NCBI GenBank assembly: GCA_033558025.1
Contig: JAUCEF010000059.1
Coordinates: 1 to 41,326 of the forward strand
Direction of reading: 5' to 3'
DNA from: Phytophthora sp. 'mugwort'
Lineage: Eukaryota; Oomycota; Peronosporomycetes; Peronosporales; Peronosporaceae
DNA length: 41,326 bases
Positions within the stretch are counted from its first letter, which is position 1, and each line of letters begins with the position of its first letter. Shown here in pieces: positions 20,604 to 29,708 of this stretch. Under the pieces are notes generated by a model. It saw only the letters and a program-made list of their open reading frames with translations. It did not search any database and had not been told where the DNA came from. Both the position numbers and the translations under genes were made by a program.

Positions 20604-21380
20604 TTATATATTAAAATCAAAATTGATTTTATTTTTTAACCAAATTAAATAATCTTCTAATGAAACAGCTTCTACAACAATAGGCATAAATCCATGATTT
20701 ACTCCACAAATTTCACTACATTGTCCATAAAAAACACCTTCACGTTTAATAAACATTGATGTTTGATTTAAACGACCAGGACAAGCATCTAATTTTATAC
20801 CTAATGAAGGTATTGCCCATGAATGTAAAACATCTGAAGCAGTAATTAATACTCGAATATGACTATTAGTTGGAACAACCACACGATTATCAACTTCTAA
20901 AATTCTAAATTGACCTATTGCTAAATCATCTTCTTGAATCATATAACTATCAAAAATTAAAGGTTCATCAGAAAATTCTAAATTATCTGAATATTCATAA
21001 CTCCAATACCATTGACTACCAATTACTTTTAAAGTAATAATAGGATCAATTACTTCATCCATTGAATATAATAAAGCAAAAGATGGAATAGCTACCGTTA
21101 ATAAAATTAAGGCTGGAATAGAAGTCCAAATAATTTCAATAGTAGCACCATGTACAATTGTTGCTGGAATTTTATTTTTTTTTTCATCAAAAAGAGTAAT
21201 AACTCTAAATAACATCCAACAAACAAATACAGTAATCATAATTAAAAAAAACATTAAATCATGATGAAAATTAATAATACCTTCCATAACAGGTGTTGCT
21301 GGATCTTGAAAACCTAATTGCCAAGGTTCAGCCATATCTAAAAAAGTGAATTGATTATTTATATAATTTATTATTGTCAT
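20604..21380 (-). CDS. cox2: Cytochrome c oxidase subunit 2
   Basis: The 258-aa protein has two N-terminal helices and a cupredoxin domain. The CuA site [19 protein letters not shown], the aromatic electron entry [11 protein letters not shown], and the distal His in [14 protein letters not shown] are all present. It is not split. A 592-bp non-coding region upstream separates it from trnW and may hold its promoter. Confidence 0.99.
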   Translation of the reverse strand: MTIINYINNQFTFLDMAEPWQLGFQDPATPVMEGIINFHHDLMFFLIMITVFVCWMLFRVITLFDEKKNKIPATIVHGATIEIIWTSIPALILLTVAIPSFALLYSMDEVIDPIITLKVIGSQWYWSYEYSDNLEFSDEPLIFDSYMIQEDDLAIGQFRILEVDNRVVVPTNSHIRVLITASDVLHSWAIPSLGIKLDACPGRLNQTSMFIKREGVFYGQCSEICGVNHGFMPIVVEAVSLEDYLIWLKNKINFDFNI

Positions 21381-21972
21381 AATATACTTGAAATTTATTA
21401 TTTTATTTAATTTTTAATATATACAAAATTAAGAGTTTTTGAATATTAATATTCAAGAAAAAATATAAATTTTATTATTTATATTGTAAAAATAATTGAA
21501 TTATTTTTTTTTTTTCTTAAAGAATATAAAATTTTTTAAAAATTAAAATAATTTATATTAAATAATCATATTATTTTTAAAATGTTTTTATATACAATAA
21601 TAAATATTAATGTAGAATATAATAAAAATGAAATAATAATTATTTAAAGAGTATTCATTTAACGATTAATCAATAATATTAACTAATAAATTAAAATTAT
21701 TTAATATTGAGAATGTTTTCTTAATATAAACATTAATTAATCTGTTTATGAATATTTTTTTAGGAATAATGGAGTAATTTTAAAATTGAATATTTATAAT
21801 AATATTTTTATTTTAAACATATAAAACTATATTTATTATAAAATATTATAAATCTAAATTTAAATTCCCTTTGATTAAAAAGTATTTTAAATAAAATTTT
21901 ATTTTTATAACTTGAATTTAATTAATTTCAGATATTATAAAATTTTTTTGATTTATAATATTTTATAATAAA
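21381..21972. other. 592-bp non-coding region between trnW and cox2
   Basis: This is the largest gene-free stretch in the window. It holds an 18-bp perfect palindrome at 21439-21456 extended by T/A tracts, and a 23-bp inverted repeat (21832-21854 and 21950-21972) whose right arm touches trnW. No ORF of note and no RNA gene was recognised. It is a candidate control region or replication-related site, by position and structure only. Confidence 0.6.
21832..21972. repeat. 23-bp inverted repeat next to trnW
   Basis: Arms 21832-21854 and 21950-21972 are perfect complements 95 bp apart. The outer end of the right arm is the base before the trnW discriminator. They would enclose a roughly 95-base loop. 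Confidence 0.75.
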
Positions 21973-22044
21973 CAGGAAAAATGGGACTTGAACCCATAAC
22001 AATAATTTTGGAGACTATGATTTTACCAATTAAACTATTTTCCT
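21973..22044 (-). tRNA. trnW: tRNA-Trp (CCA)
   Basis: Acceptor AGGAAAA/TTTTCCT, anticodon loop CTCCAAA (CCA), T arm ATGGG-TTCAAGT-CCCAT. A CCA rather than TCA anticodon agrees with TGA being a stop (nad11 ends in TGA). Confidence 0.95.
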
Positions 22045-22075
22045 AAGACTTTTAATTTTAATTTAAGAATGCTTA

Positions 22076-22690
22076 AAGATCTCTTCCAGACACAGGTTCC
22101 CCTACGACTACCTTGTTACGACTTCATCAAAGTTACTAACCACTTTTTAGGAATTATAATTTATTTTATAAAAATTTTAAATTATTTTATTTAAATAATT
22201 ATTAAATTTTATAAAAGAATTAAAAATTATTTTAAAAACAATCAACTTCCCTGATGTGACGGGCGGTGTGTACAAAGTCCAGTAACATATTCACCGCAGC
22301 ATGCTGTTCTGCGATTACTAGCGATTCCAACTTCATAAGGGCGAGTTTCAGCCCTTAATTCGAACTAAGATAATTTTTGAAGATTTGCTCCAACTTATAT
22401 CATTATTGCTTCTCATTGTAATTATCATTGTAGCACGTGTGTAGCCCAACTCATAAGGGCCATGAAGACTTGACGTCATCCCCACCTTCCATTAACCTAT
22501 CATTAATTTTTTCATTAGAGTACTTTTATCTATTTATAATAAATTAGTAACTAATCATAGGGGTTGCGCTCGTTAAAGGATTTAACCAAACATTTCACAA
22601 CACGAGCTGACGACAGCCATGCAACACCTGTTTTTTATATAAAAATTTTAAATAAAAATTAGCAAGAGTTGGTAAGGTTCTGCGCGTATT

Positions 22691-22722
<32 letters not shown>

Positions 22723-23580
22723 TAGACTCCCGTCAATTCCTTTGAATTTCAATCTTGCGATTATACTTTTCAGGCGGAGTGCTTAACGCGTTAGCTGTTA
22801 TATCTAAAAATTCTAAATATTAGCACTCATCGTTTACAGCATGGACTACCGGGGTCTCTAATCCCGTTCGCTACCCAAGCTTTCGTTTCTCAGTGTCAGT
22901 ATATACCCAGATAATTGCCTTCGCCATAGGTCTTCCTTCTATTATCAACGTATTTTATCACTCCAATAGAAATTCCATTATCCTCTATTTATACTCCAGT
23001 TTATCAGTTTTGAAAAAATGTATAAAGTTGAGCTTTAATTTGTTTCTTTCAACTTAAAAAACTACCTACAAACCCTTTACGCCTAATCATCCCGAATAAT
23101 GCTCGCTCCTCCCGTATTACCGCGGCTGCTGGCACGGGTATTAGCCGGAACTTCTTTTTTAAGTACTGTCATTTTCCTCCTTAATGAAAGAGCTTTACAA
23201 CCTAATTAGCCGTCATCACCCACTCGGTATTGCTGGATCAAGCTTCCGCTCATTGTCCAAAATTCCCCACTGCTGCCTTTAAAAAAGTTTGGGCCGTGTC
23301 TCAGTCCCAATGTGGCTGATCATTCTTTCAAACCAGCTAAAGATAATAGGCTTGGTTGTCTATTAAACTACCAACTACCATAATCTTGCGCAAACTCATC
23401 TTTTAACGTTAAAAACTTTAATTAATTTATTCAGTATTTTTATAAAAATAATTATTCTGAATTAAAAGGTAGATAATTCACGTGTTACTCACCCGTTCGC
23501 TATGTTTTAAAAACATTCAACTTGCATGTGTTAAGCATACCGATAGCATTTATTCTGAGCCAGGATCAAACTCTATTTAA
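22076..23580 (-). rRNA. rrnS: Small-subunit ribosomal RNA
   Basis: Conserved bacterial-type segments are clear on the minus strand: GAGTTTGATCCTGGCTCAG at the 5' end, the GCCAGCAGCCGCGGTAATAC-type 530 loop near 23110-23140, the 790 loop (ATTAGA.ACC.GGTAGTCC type) near 22840-22870, the 1400 region GGGCGGTGTGTACA (read on the plus strand near 22260), and the terminal GTCGTAACAAGG near 22110. AU-rich expansions occur near 22150-22240 and 23400-23460. No CCTCC anti-Shine-Dalgarno is seen after the last helix. The ends are approximate. Confidence 0.97.
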
Positions 23581-23945
23581 GTTTTATATTAATTATTTAA
23601 TATTAATTTTTAAAATAACAAATATTTAAAAATTTAATATTATAACATTCTTATATTAATTTTTGTCTTATATTGTCTTATATTGTCTTATATTGTCTTA
23701 TATTGTCTTATATTGTCTTAAAGGATTAAAATTTTTTAATTTTTAAAAATTCAATTAGTTATTAATAAAAATTTCTTTGTATCACGAAAAAAAAATATTA
23801 TTTTTTGAAAAGGATCCCCCCCTAAATATGTTTTTGAATTTTTTGTTGAAAAGATAAATATCTTTTTAACTTAACTATTTAAAGATATTTTATCTTTTTA
23901 TCCTTTTTTTAATTTGTTTATCCTTTTTTTTTTTTAGATCTTTAT
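23581..23945. other. 365-bp structured spacer upstream of rrnS
   Basis: Between trnY and the rrnS 5' end. From left to right it contains a 10-bp tandem repeat (23664-23720), a run of seven C at 23816-23822 within ggatccccccc, two near-identical hairpins (23849-23866 and 23881-23897, both AAAGATA/TATCTTT stems), and two copies of a ttatcc-T-tract. No gene is seen. It is a plausible rRNA promoter or replication region (inference). Confidence 0.6.
23664..23720. repeat. 10-bp tandem repeat upstream of rrnS
   Basis: The unit tattgtctta is repeated five times without change (23671-23720), preceded by a partial unit (tgtctta, 23664-23670). Unit and copies are identical, so the array is young or slips often. 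Confidence 0.95.
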
Positions 23946-24029
23946 TGGAGAAAGTAGGATTTGAACCTACGTAGAAAATATTTCAACAAATTTACAGTCT
24001 GCCGCTTTTAACCACTCAGCCATTTCTCC
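23946..24029 (-). tRNA. trnY: tRNA-Tyr (GTA)
   Basis: Class II tRNA with a long variable arm: acceptor GGAGAAA/TTTCTCC, anticodon loop CTGTAAA (GTA), T arm GTAGG-TTCAAAT-CCTAC. Confidence 0.94.
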
Positions 24030-24046
24030 TAAAGATATTTTAAATA

Positions 24047-24118
24047 TGTGATTAATGGGATTTGAACCCATAATATTTACTTGGAAGATAAAGGATTTAC
24101 CAATTAATCTATAATCAC
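24047..24118 (-). tRNA. trnG: tRNA-Gly (TCC)
   Basis: Acceptor GTGATTA/TAATCAC, anticodon loop CTTCCAA (TCC), T arm ATGGG-TTCAAAT-CCCAT. Confidence 0.94.
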
Positions 24119-24179
24119 GTATATTTTTATTGTTTAAAAAATGTTTATTATTGTTTTAAAAAAGAAAAAGTGGAATAAA

Positions 24180-24740
24180 TTAATCCACTATTTCATAAGT
24201 ATCAGGATCTAATCGATCGATATCATCTATACGTTCACCTGTTTCAACATCTAAATAATGAAAATATCTATATAGATTCAGAGGATTTCCAGATCTTGTA
24301 ATTTTTCTTTTTGGTGGTTTTGGTAAAGAGTCACTATCTGAATCAAAATTTAAATCAGTTGAAAAATTACTAGGAAAATCGCTTGGGAAATTGTCGCTAT
24401 CAAAAAAAAAAGCATCTAGAAATAAATAAAACAAAAAAGATAAAAAAAAAAAAACGAAAATAGTTGGCATATTATCGTCAATTCTTTTTAAAATACTTTT
24501 AGGTTTTTCTTCTTTTTTTAAAGCAGCTTCCTCAGCCTCAGTCTCTAAATCTATAAAATCTTCTAATAAAGTTATTTCAAGAGGTAAAAGAATTAAAATA
24601 AATTTAAAAATATTTTGAAAAAATTTAGGATGTATTTTTAATATATCTTGTATAATTTTATATAGATTATAAGCAAAAAATATCCTTTTAATAATGTTAA
24701 AAAAAATCATAATTTTTATAAAGAAGTAAATAAATGTCAA
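24180..24740 (-). CDS. orf186, unknown acidic membrane protein
   Basis: I do not recognise this protein. The 186 residues are an amphipathic or hydrophobic N-terminus (about 1-55), an acidic stretch (LEDFIDLETEAEEAALKKEE), one strong transmembrane helix (about 94-112, very Phe-rich), a Ser/Asp/Phe low-complexity linker (about 113-140) and an acidic C-terminus with LDVETGERIDDIDRLDPD. An alternative start is Met11. It lies alone between two trnG genes, flanked by tRNAs that would excise it as its own mRNA. Like orf137 it is acidic and has one helix, unlike the basic ribosomal proteins around it. Confidence 0.65.
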   Translation of the reverse strand: MTFIYFFIKIMIFFNIIKRIFFAYNLYKIIQDILKIHPKFFQNIFKFILILLPLEITLLEDFIDLETEAEEAALKKEEKPKSILKRIDDNMPTIFVFFFLSFLFYLFLDAFFFDSDNFPSDFPSNFSTDLNFDSDSDSLPKPPKRKITRSGNPLNLYRYFHYLDVETGERIDDIDRLDPDTYEIVD

Positions 24741-24810
24741 TACTAATATTATTCCCTAATTAAAAAATGGAAATACCAAATACTGCCTTTGGGTACATTT
24801 ATTTGAATTA

Positions 24811-24882
24811 AGCAAAAAAAGGGATTTGAACCCTCAACATTAACCTTGGCAAGGTTATACTCTACCATTGAGCTATTTTTGC
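24811..24882 (-). tRNA. trnG: tRNA-Gly (GCC)
   Basis: Acceptor GCAAAAA/TTTTTGC, anticodon loop TTGCCAA (GCC), T arm GAGGG-TTCAAAT-CCCTT. Second glycine tRNA, directly downstream of rpl5. Confidence 0.94.
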
Positions 24883-24895
24883 TAATAAATTATTT

Positions 24896-25423
24896 TTATA
24901 ATAAAAATAGTGAATTTAATAATAAAAATAATTCATAATGATTTTTTGCATTTGTATGAATAGAAACATCTATTGGAGGTATATCTTTGAATTTTAAAAA
25001 TTCAGTTTTTAATTCAAAAAAATCTAAAATATTTCGAATTTGAAAATTTAAAATATTTTGATTTTTAAAATTAAAATTTATTTTAGTTAAATTTTGAAAA
25101 AGAAAAATCAAAATTTTTTCTAAAAAATTAAAAATATTTTTTTTTCTTAAAGTTATTTTACAACCTATAATTGAATTTTTTTTGATTTTTAAAAAAATAT
25201 TATTTTTTTTTGATTTTGTTATTATAGGTTTTTGATTTGTTATTAATTTTAAAAGTAAAATTATATTAATTAATTTTTTTTTTTCAATATTAGCGTTTTT
25301 AAAACCAATATTTAAACATATTTTACTTATTTTAGGTATTTCAAATATATTTTTAAAATTTAATTTTGTTAAAAGATCGTATATAGTAATATTTTGATAA
25401 TGGATTTGTAAATTTTTTTTCAT
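24896..25423 (-). CDS. rpl5: Large-subunit ribosomal protein L5
   Basis: The 175-aa basic protein is uL5. It is recognised by the N-terminal PKISKICLNIGFKNA (bacterial PKIekIVlNmGvGeA pattern), a central KKNSIIGCKITLRKKN and the C-terminal PPIDVSIHTNAKNHYELFLL (bacterial GmDITIVTTAKTdeEA..LL). It follows rpl14 after six bases, keeping the bacterial L14-L5 order but without rpl24. rpl14-rpl5 is separated from the main cluster by rrnL and a tRNA block. Confidence 0.93.
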   Translation of the reverse strand: MKKNLQIHYQNITIYDLLTKLNFKNIFEIPKISKICLNIGFKNANIEKKKLINIILLLKLITNQKPIITKSKKNNIFLKIKKNSIIGCKITLRKKNIFNFLEKILIFLFQNLTKINFNFKNQNILNFQIRNILDFFELKTEFLKFKDIPPIDVSIHTNAKNHYELFLLLNSLFLL

Positions 25424-25429
25424 ATATTT

Positions 25430-25801
25430 TTATAAAATATTTGAAGCTAATGCTAATATTTTGAAATTTTTTTTCTTCCGAAATTCAGAAGTAATCGGAC
25501 CAAATATACGTGTTCCTAGGGGTTTATTTTGATTATTTAAAATAATTATACAATTTTTATCAAATTTTATTATATTACCTATTGTACTTTTTTTTTGATA
25601 TGTTGTATGTATAATTAAAGCTTTAAATAAATCTCCTTTAATTATTTTAATTTTTTTTTTTTGATTTAAACGTAATTTTTTAGCAGAAATTAAAATTGTA
25701 TCCCCAATTTTTCCAATTTTTTTTTTATAAATTTTTATACATTGTCCTATTTTAATACCACTATTATCATTTACTTTTAATTTAGTTTGAATTTGAATCA
25801 T
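25430..25801 (-). CDS. rpl14: Large-subunit ribosomal protein L14
   Basis: The 123-aa protein is uL14. The N-terminal MIQIQTKLKVNDNSGIKIGQ matches the universal L14 start (MIQ..T.L.VADNSGAk), with an internal GTRIFGPITSEFRKK near the C-terminus (bacterial GTRIFGPV.REL). It starts 22 bp downstream of the tRNA-Met block and is followed by rpl5. Confidence 0.97.
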   Translation of the reverse strand: MIQIQTKLKVNDNSGIKIGQCIKIYKKKIGKIGDTILISAKKLRLNQKKKIKIIKGDLFKALIIHTTYQKKSTIGNIIKFDKNCIIILNNQNKPLGTRIFGPITSEFRKKKNFKILALASNIL

Positions 25802-25823
25802 AAATTATATATTAATTTTAAAA

Positions 25824-25895
25824 TGATGAGAGTAGGATTTGAACCTACATCTTCAGATTATGAGCCTGATAAGTTACCTATTACTCTATCTCATC
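25824..25895 (-). tRNA. trnfM: tRNA-Met (CAT), initiator type
   Basis: Acceptor GATGAGA/TCTCATC, anticodon loop CTCATAA inside the stem TCAGG/TCTGA followed by AGATG. The body resembles bacterial initiator tRNA (gGGCTCATAAcCCGAAGgt) more than the other CAT tRNAs do, hence the initiator call. Confidence 0.88.
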
Positions 25896-25913
25896 TTATA
25901 TTTTCTTCCTTTT

Positions 25914-25988
25914 TCGGAAGAAAAGGATTTGAACCTTTGATCTTCTGTTCCCAAAACAGACGCATTAGCCAGACTATGCTACCTTCCG
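25914..25988 (-). tRNA. trnP: tRNA-Pro (TGG)
   Basis: Acceptor CGGAAGG/TCTTCCG, anticodon loop TTTGGGA (TGG), T arm AAAGG-TTCAAAT-CCTTT. Confidence 0.95.
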
Positions 25989-26000
25989 TTTAAAGATAAT

Positions 26001-26072
26001 TAATGATGGTAGGATTTGAACCTACAACATTAGGATTATGATTCCCACGCTCTACCATTAAACTACATCATC
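26001..26072 (-). tRNA. trnM: tRNA-Met (CAT), elongator type
   Basis: Acceptor GATGATG/CATCATT, anticodon loop ATCATAA (CAT), T arm GTAGG-TTCAAAT-CCTAC. Assigned to elongation because the other two CAT tRNAs look like initiator Met and lysidine-type Ile. Confidence 0.85.
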
Positions 26073-26096
26073 TTATTAATACTTTATTAATAAAAT

Positions 26097-26185
26097 AAGT
26101 CGAAGTGGGATTTGAACCCACGAGTTAATAAATTAACTGATAGTTTAGCAAACTACTGCCTTAAACCTGACTTGGCTATTCGACC
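26097..26185 (-). tRNA. trnS: tRNA-Ser (GCT)
   Basis: Class II tRNA with a long variable arm (AGTTAA...TTAACT), acceptor GGTCGAA/TTCGACT, anticodon loop TTGCTAA (GCT), T arm GTGGG-TTCAAAT-CCCAC. Confidence 0.94.
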
Positions 26186-26197
26186 TAAAATATAAAA

Positions 26198-26269
26198 CTT
26201 CTTTGATAGGATTTGAACCTACAACCTAATGGTTAACAGCCATTTGCTCTACCGTTGAGCTACAAAGAA
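26198..26269 (-). tRNA. trnN: tRNA-Asn (GTT)
   Basis: Acceptor TTCTTTG/CAAAGAA, anticodon loop CTGTTAA (GTT), T arm GTAGG-TTCAAAT-CCTAT. It lies immediately 3' of rrnL. Confidence 0.94.
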
Positions 26270-26284
26270 ATAATTATATTTTAA

Positions 26285-26579
26285 TTTTTAAAACTTTTAG
26301 TATTTTTAAGCTAAATATTTTACAATACTTATACTTAAAACCTATTAATGTAATCATCTTTTACAGTTTTTATATGAAAAATTTTTAAGAATGGTTTCTT
26401 ACTTAGATGCTTTCAGTAATTATCCAAAATAAATTTAGCTACTCGGCTATGCCTCTCAACAACCGATACACCAGAGATTTACCCTTCTCGGTCCTCTCGT
26501 ACTAGAGTTAGATTCTTGCATTTTTCAAAATATCTATAGAAGATAGGAACCAAACTGTCTCACGACGTTCTAAACCCAA

Positions 26580-26619
<40 letters not shown>

Positions 26620-26697
26620 AACCTTCTTCAGCTCCAGGATGTGATGAGTCGACATCGAGGTGCCAAACGACTCCGTCGATAGGAGCTCTTAGGAGTC

Positions 26698-26740
<43 letters not shown>

Positions 26741-27176
26741 AATCTTTCCACAAAGAATTATCGGATCACTATGACCGACTTTCGTCCCTGTTTGATATGT
26801 CTATCTTACAGTCAAGCAAGCTTTTACCATTATGCTCTACAATTGATAATATTATCCAATTTGAGCTTACCTTTGTACACCTCCGTTACTCTTTAGGAGG
26901 TGACCGCCCCAGTCAAACTACCAACCATACAATGTCTATTTAAAAAATATTAGTTATTTATTTTAATAAGAGTGGTATTTCAAGAATATCTATACAATTT
27001 ACTAGCGTAAAGGTTTAAAAGATTACCACTTATACTACACATATTAGATAAAATAACAATATAAAGATGTAGTAAAGGTTCACGGGGTCTTTCCGTCTAA
27101 CTATAGAAAATCCGCATCTTCACGGATAATTCAAATTCACTGAGTCTATATTGGAGACAGCGGGGATGTCGTTACA

Positions 27177-27233
<57 letters not shown>

Positions 27234-27291
27234 GAGTTACGGCCGCCGTTTACTGGGACTTCCATTTAATGCGCAAACATTTCCTTTTAAT

Positions 27292-27329
<38 letters not shown>

Positions 27330-28925
27330 GTTACCATTTAGCAGAGTCCTAAGTTTTTATTAAACAGTCGCAACCCCCTATTTTGTGACACCTAATTATT
27401 AAAAATAATTAGGTACTTTTTATCCCGAAGTTACAAAGTCATTTTGCCGAGTTCCTTCAATATAGTTCTCTCATTCACCTTAGTCTACTCGACCTATCCA
27501 CCTGTGTCGGTTTAGGGTACGGTTTTTAATTAAAAAAGCTATTTCCTGAAAAATTAAAAATTTTTGTCACTTTTTTAAAAAAATTTAATTTAAAAATTAT
27601 CCCATCAAAATCTGCTTTCGTCAAATCTTTCTTAGGGGCCGTTTCACTCTATGTAATACATCTTAACATAGAAACCCTTGGATTTACGGTGATAACGATT
27701 TATATTCGTTATTTTTTGTTACTAATGCCAGCATTTTCTTTTCTGATATCTTCAACATATTTCACAATATATCTTTATTAACATACAGAATGTTCCGCTA
27801 CCGTTTTATTAAAAATAAAACTTGCCGCTTCGGTAAATTTCTTAAGTCTCGATACATTTTAGGCGCAAAAAAACTAGACCAATGAGCTATTACGCTTTCT
27901 TTAAAGGATGGCTGCTTCCAAGCCTACCTATGGGTTGTAATCATTTTTTCACTTCCTTTTTCACTTAGAATATTATTTAGAGACCTTAGCGATCAATCTG
28001 GGCTGTTTCCCTTTTGACAAAAGACCTTAGCGCCTAATGTCTGTCTATTTAAATTACTTTTTTTTGTATTCGGAGTTTCCAAGAATTCAGTAAGTTTTTA
28101 CACCCCCTAGCTCAATGAGTGCTCTACCCCAAAAAAAGATTTTAAATGCTCTACTTCAATAGATTTCGCGGAAAACCAGCTATCTCTGAGTTTGATTAGC
28201 CTTTCACTCCTAACCACAAATCATCTCCATATTTTGCCACATATGTGAGTTCGATCCTTCAAATAGTTTTACCTATTTTTCAATCTGTTCATGGTTAGAT
28301 CACTCAGTTTCGGGTCTTATTTATATAACTAAAAAGCTTTTTAAAACTTGATTTATCTACGCCTACTTTATTAAATTAAGCTTGCTATAAAAATAAACTT
28401 GCTGGCCCATTATGCAAAAGGTACACTGTTACTTTTTAAAAAAGTTTCAATTGATTGTTAACATTAAGTTTCAGAATTATTTCAAACTCAAAAGTTCTTT
28501 TTCACCTTTCCTTTACAGTACTTGTCCACTATCGATCATTAATTTTTAAAAGGTTTTGAGGGTGGTTCCCCAATATTCAAAAAGGCTTACACATAACCCT
28601 TTTTACTATTATAAAAACAATTATTATTCTACAGGACTTTCACCTTTTTAAGTAAATTTTTCAAAATTTTTCAAATATTTTTTTATTTTTATAAACCTAA
28701 TTTCCATTTTCACTCGTCATTACTAACGGAATCTCGTTTGATTTTTTTAACAGTTACTTAGATATTTCAATTCACTGTTTTTAAAATTTTCACAAAAAAA
28801 AAGTTTTCTTTAGGAAATTTTTATTTCAAAATAAAATATTATTTAATAAAACTTTTCGCATTTTTTACGTCCTAAAAATCAAATTAATGCCAAGGCATCC
28901 ACTTAATGCTTTTATTATTATTTAT
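26285..28925 (-). rRNA. rrnL: Large-subunit ribosomal RNA
   Basis: Conserved 23S segments are seen on the minus strand: AGTGGATGCCTTGG near the 5' end, the peptidyl-transferase ring around 26700-26830 (plus-strand readings ATCCCCGGAGTACC and GGTCGGAACTTACCCGACAAGGAATTTCGC-type stretch near 27190), the sarcin-ricin stretch AGTACGAGAGGACC read near 26490, and GCATCTAAGTAAG near the 3' end. There is no intron. The ends are approximate. trnN follows, and a hairpin (28928-28949) lies at the 5' border with the orf250 3' end. Confidence 0.96.
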
Positions 28926-28927
28926 AC

Positions 28928-28949
28928 TTAAACCATATAAATGGTTTAA
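28928..28949. repeat. Hairpin between orf250 and rrnL
   Basis: Nine-base perfect arms TTAAACCAT / ATGGTTTAA with an ATAA loop lie four bases beyond the orf250 stop and at the presumed rrnL 5' end. It is a possible processing signal that separates the mRNA from the rRNA. Confidence 0.55.
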
Positions 28950-28953
28950 ATTT

Positions 28954-29706
28954 TTATTTTTTTTTCAAATATTCATTAATTAATTTTAAATTTAAATGAA
29001 AAGGATATAAAATTGTTTTATAAGAAGGTTCTTTAAAAAACATACCTGTTTTTATTTTTTTATTTCTATGTAAATAAGAAGTTATTAAAGGTTTTGATGG
29101 TTTTTTTTCACCTAAAATATAATAAATATTATTTTTATAAGAATATTTGTTATTTTTTTGATAAGGATATTTATTATAACGTTTATAAGAAGAAGAATAT
29201 TTATTCTTTTCTTGATTAAAATGCTGTTTATAAAATTTTTTATCTCCTTTCAAACTATTATTTTTTTGAAAATTTCTAGTTCTTTGAAAACCTTCATTTT
29301 TTTGAAAATTTCTATTTTTTTGAAAACCTTCATTTTTTTGAAAATTTCTATTTTTTTGAAAATTTCTATTTTTTTGAAAACCTTCATTTTTTTGAAAATT
29401 TCTATTTTTTTGAAAACCTTCATTTTTTTGAAAATTTCTATTTTTTTGAAAACCTTCATTTTTTTGAAAATTTCTAGTTCTTTGAAAACCTTCATTTTTT
29501 TGAAAATTTCTAGTTCTTTGAAAATCTTCGTTTTTTTGAAAATTTCTAGTTCTTTGAAAATCTTCGTTTTTTTGAGAATTTTTATTTTTTTGAAAATTTC
29601 TATTTTTTTGAAAACCTTCGTTTTTTTGAGAATTTCTATTTTTTTGAAAACCCTCGTTTTTTTGAGAATTTTTATTTCTTTGAAAATTTTTATTATCCTT
29701 TTGCAT
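28954..29706 (-). CDS. orf250: hexapeptide-repeat ORF with a possible Rps4 C-terminus
   Basis: The 250 residues start two bases after the rps4 stop. Residues 8-145 are about 23 hexapeptides of the form (F/S)Q(K/R)(N/T)xx, mostly alternating FQKNEG and FQKNRN. A Lys/Tyr-rich linker follows, then a non-repetitive end with SYLHRNKKIKTGMFFKEPSY and ILYPFHLNLKLINEYL. That end resembles the C-terminal tail of mitochondrial S4 proteins as I remember it (S-Y-L-E-V-N-Y-K ... P ... L-I-E-Y), and the upstream rps4 lacks such a tail. My reading is that rps4 was split and its linker expanded by repeats. The alternative is an independent ORF. Confidence 0.6.
   Translation of the reverse strand: MQKDNKNFQRNKNSQKNEGFQKNRNSQKNEGFQKNRNFQKNKNSQKNEDFQRTRNFQKNEDFQRTRNFQKNEGFQRTRNFQKNEGFQKNRNFQKNEGFQKNRNFQKNEGFQKNRNFQKNRNFQKNEGFQKNRNFQKNEGFQRTRNFQKNNSLKGDKKFYKQHFNQEKNKYSSSYKRYNKYPYQKNNKYSYKNNIYYILGEKKPSKPLITSYLHRNKKIKTGMFFKEPSYKTILYPFHLNLKLINEYLKKK
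29272..29685. repeat. 18-bp tandem repeat array in orf250
   Basis: About 23 copies of an 18-bp unit, arranged largely as 36-bp double units (on the plus strand a tttttttgaaaatttct half and a tttttttgaaaacct half). The unit is a multiple of three and lacks stops in several frames, so other frames also stay open on both strands; those are shadows. Variation between units (N/T, E/R, G/D) shows it is not a single recent burst. Confidence 0.93.
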
Positions 29707-29708
29707 AT

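Noticed and set aside
23664..23720. CRISPR-like array
   Set aside because: The unit is 10 bp, with no spacers between units and no cas genes; it is a simple tandem repeat.
24777..24792. Small CCAAA/TTTGG hairpin between trnG and orf186
   Set aside because: Only five base pairs; it could be chance and was not listed as a feature.
25787..25993. Plus-strand open frame of 68 aa
   Set aside because: It runs through antisense tRNA-Met and tRNA-Pro sequence (the GFEPT pattern is a T-arm translated), so it is not a gene.
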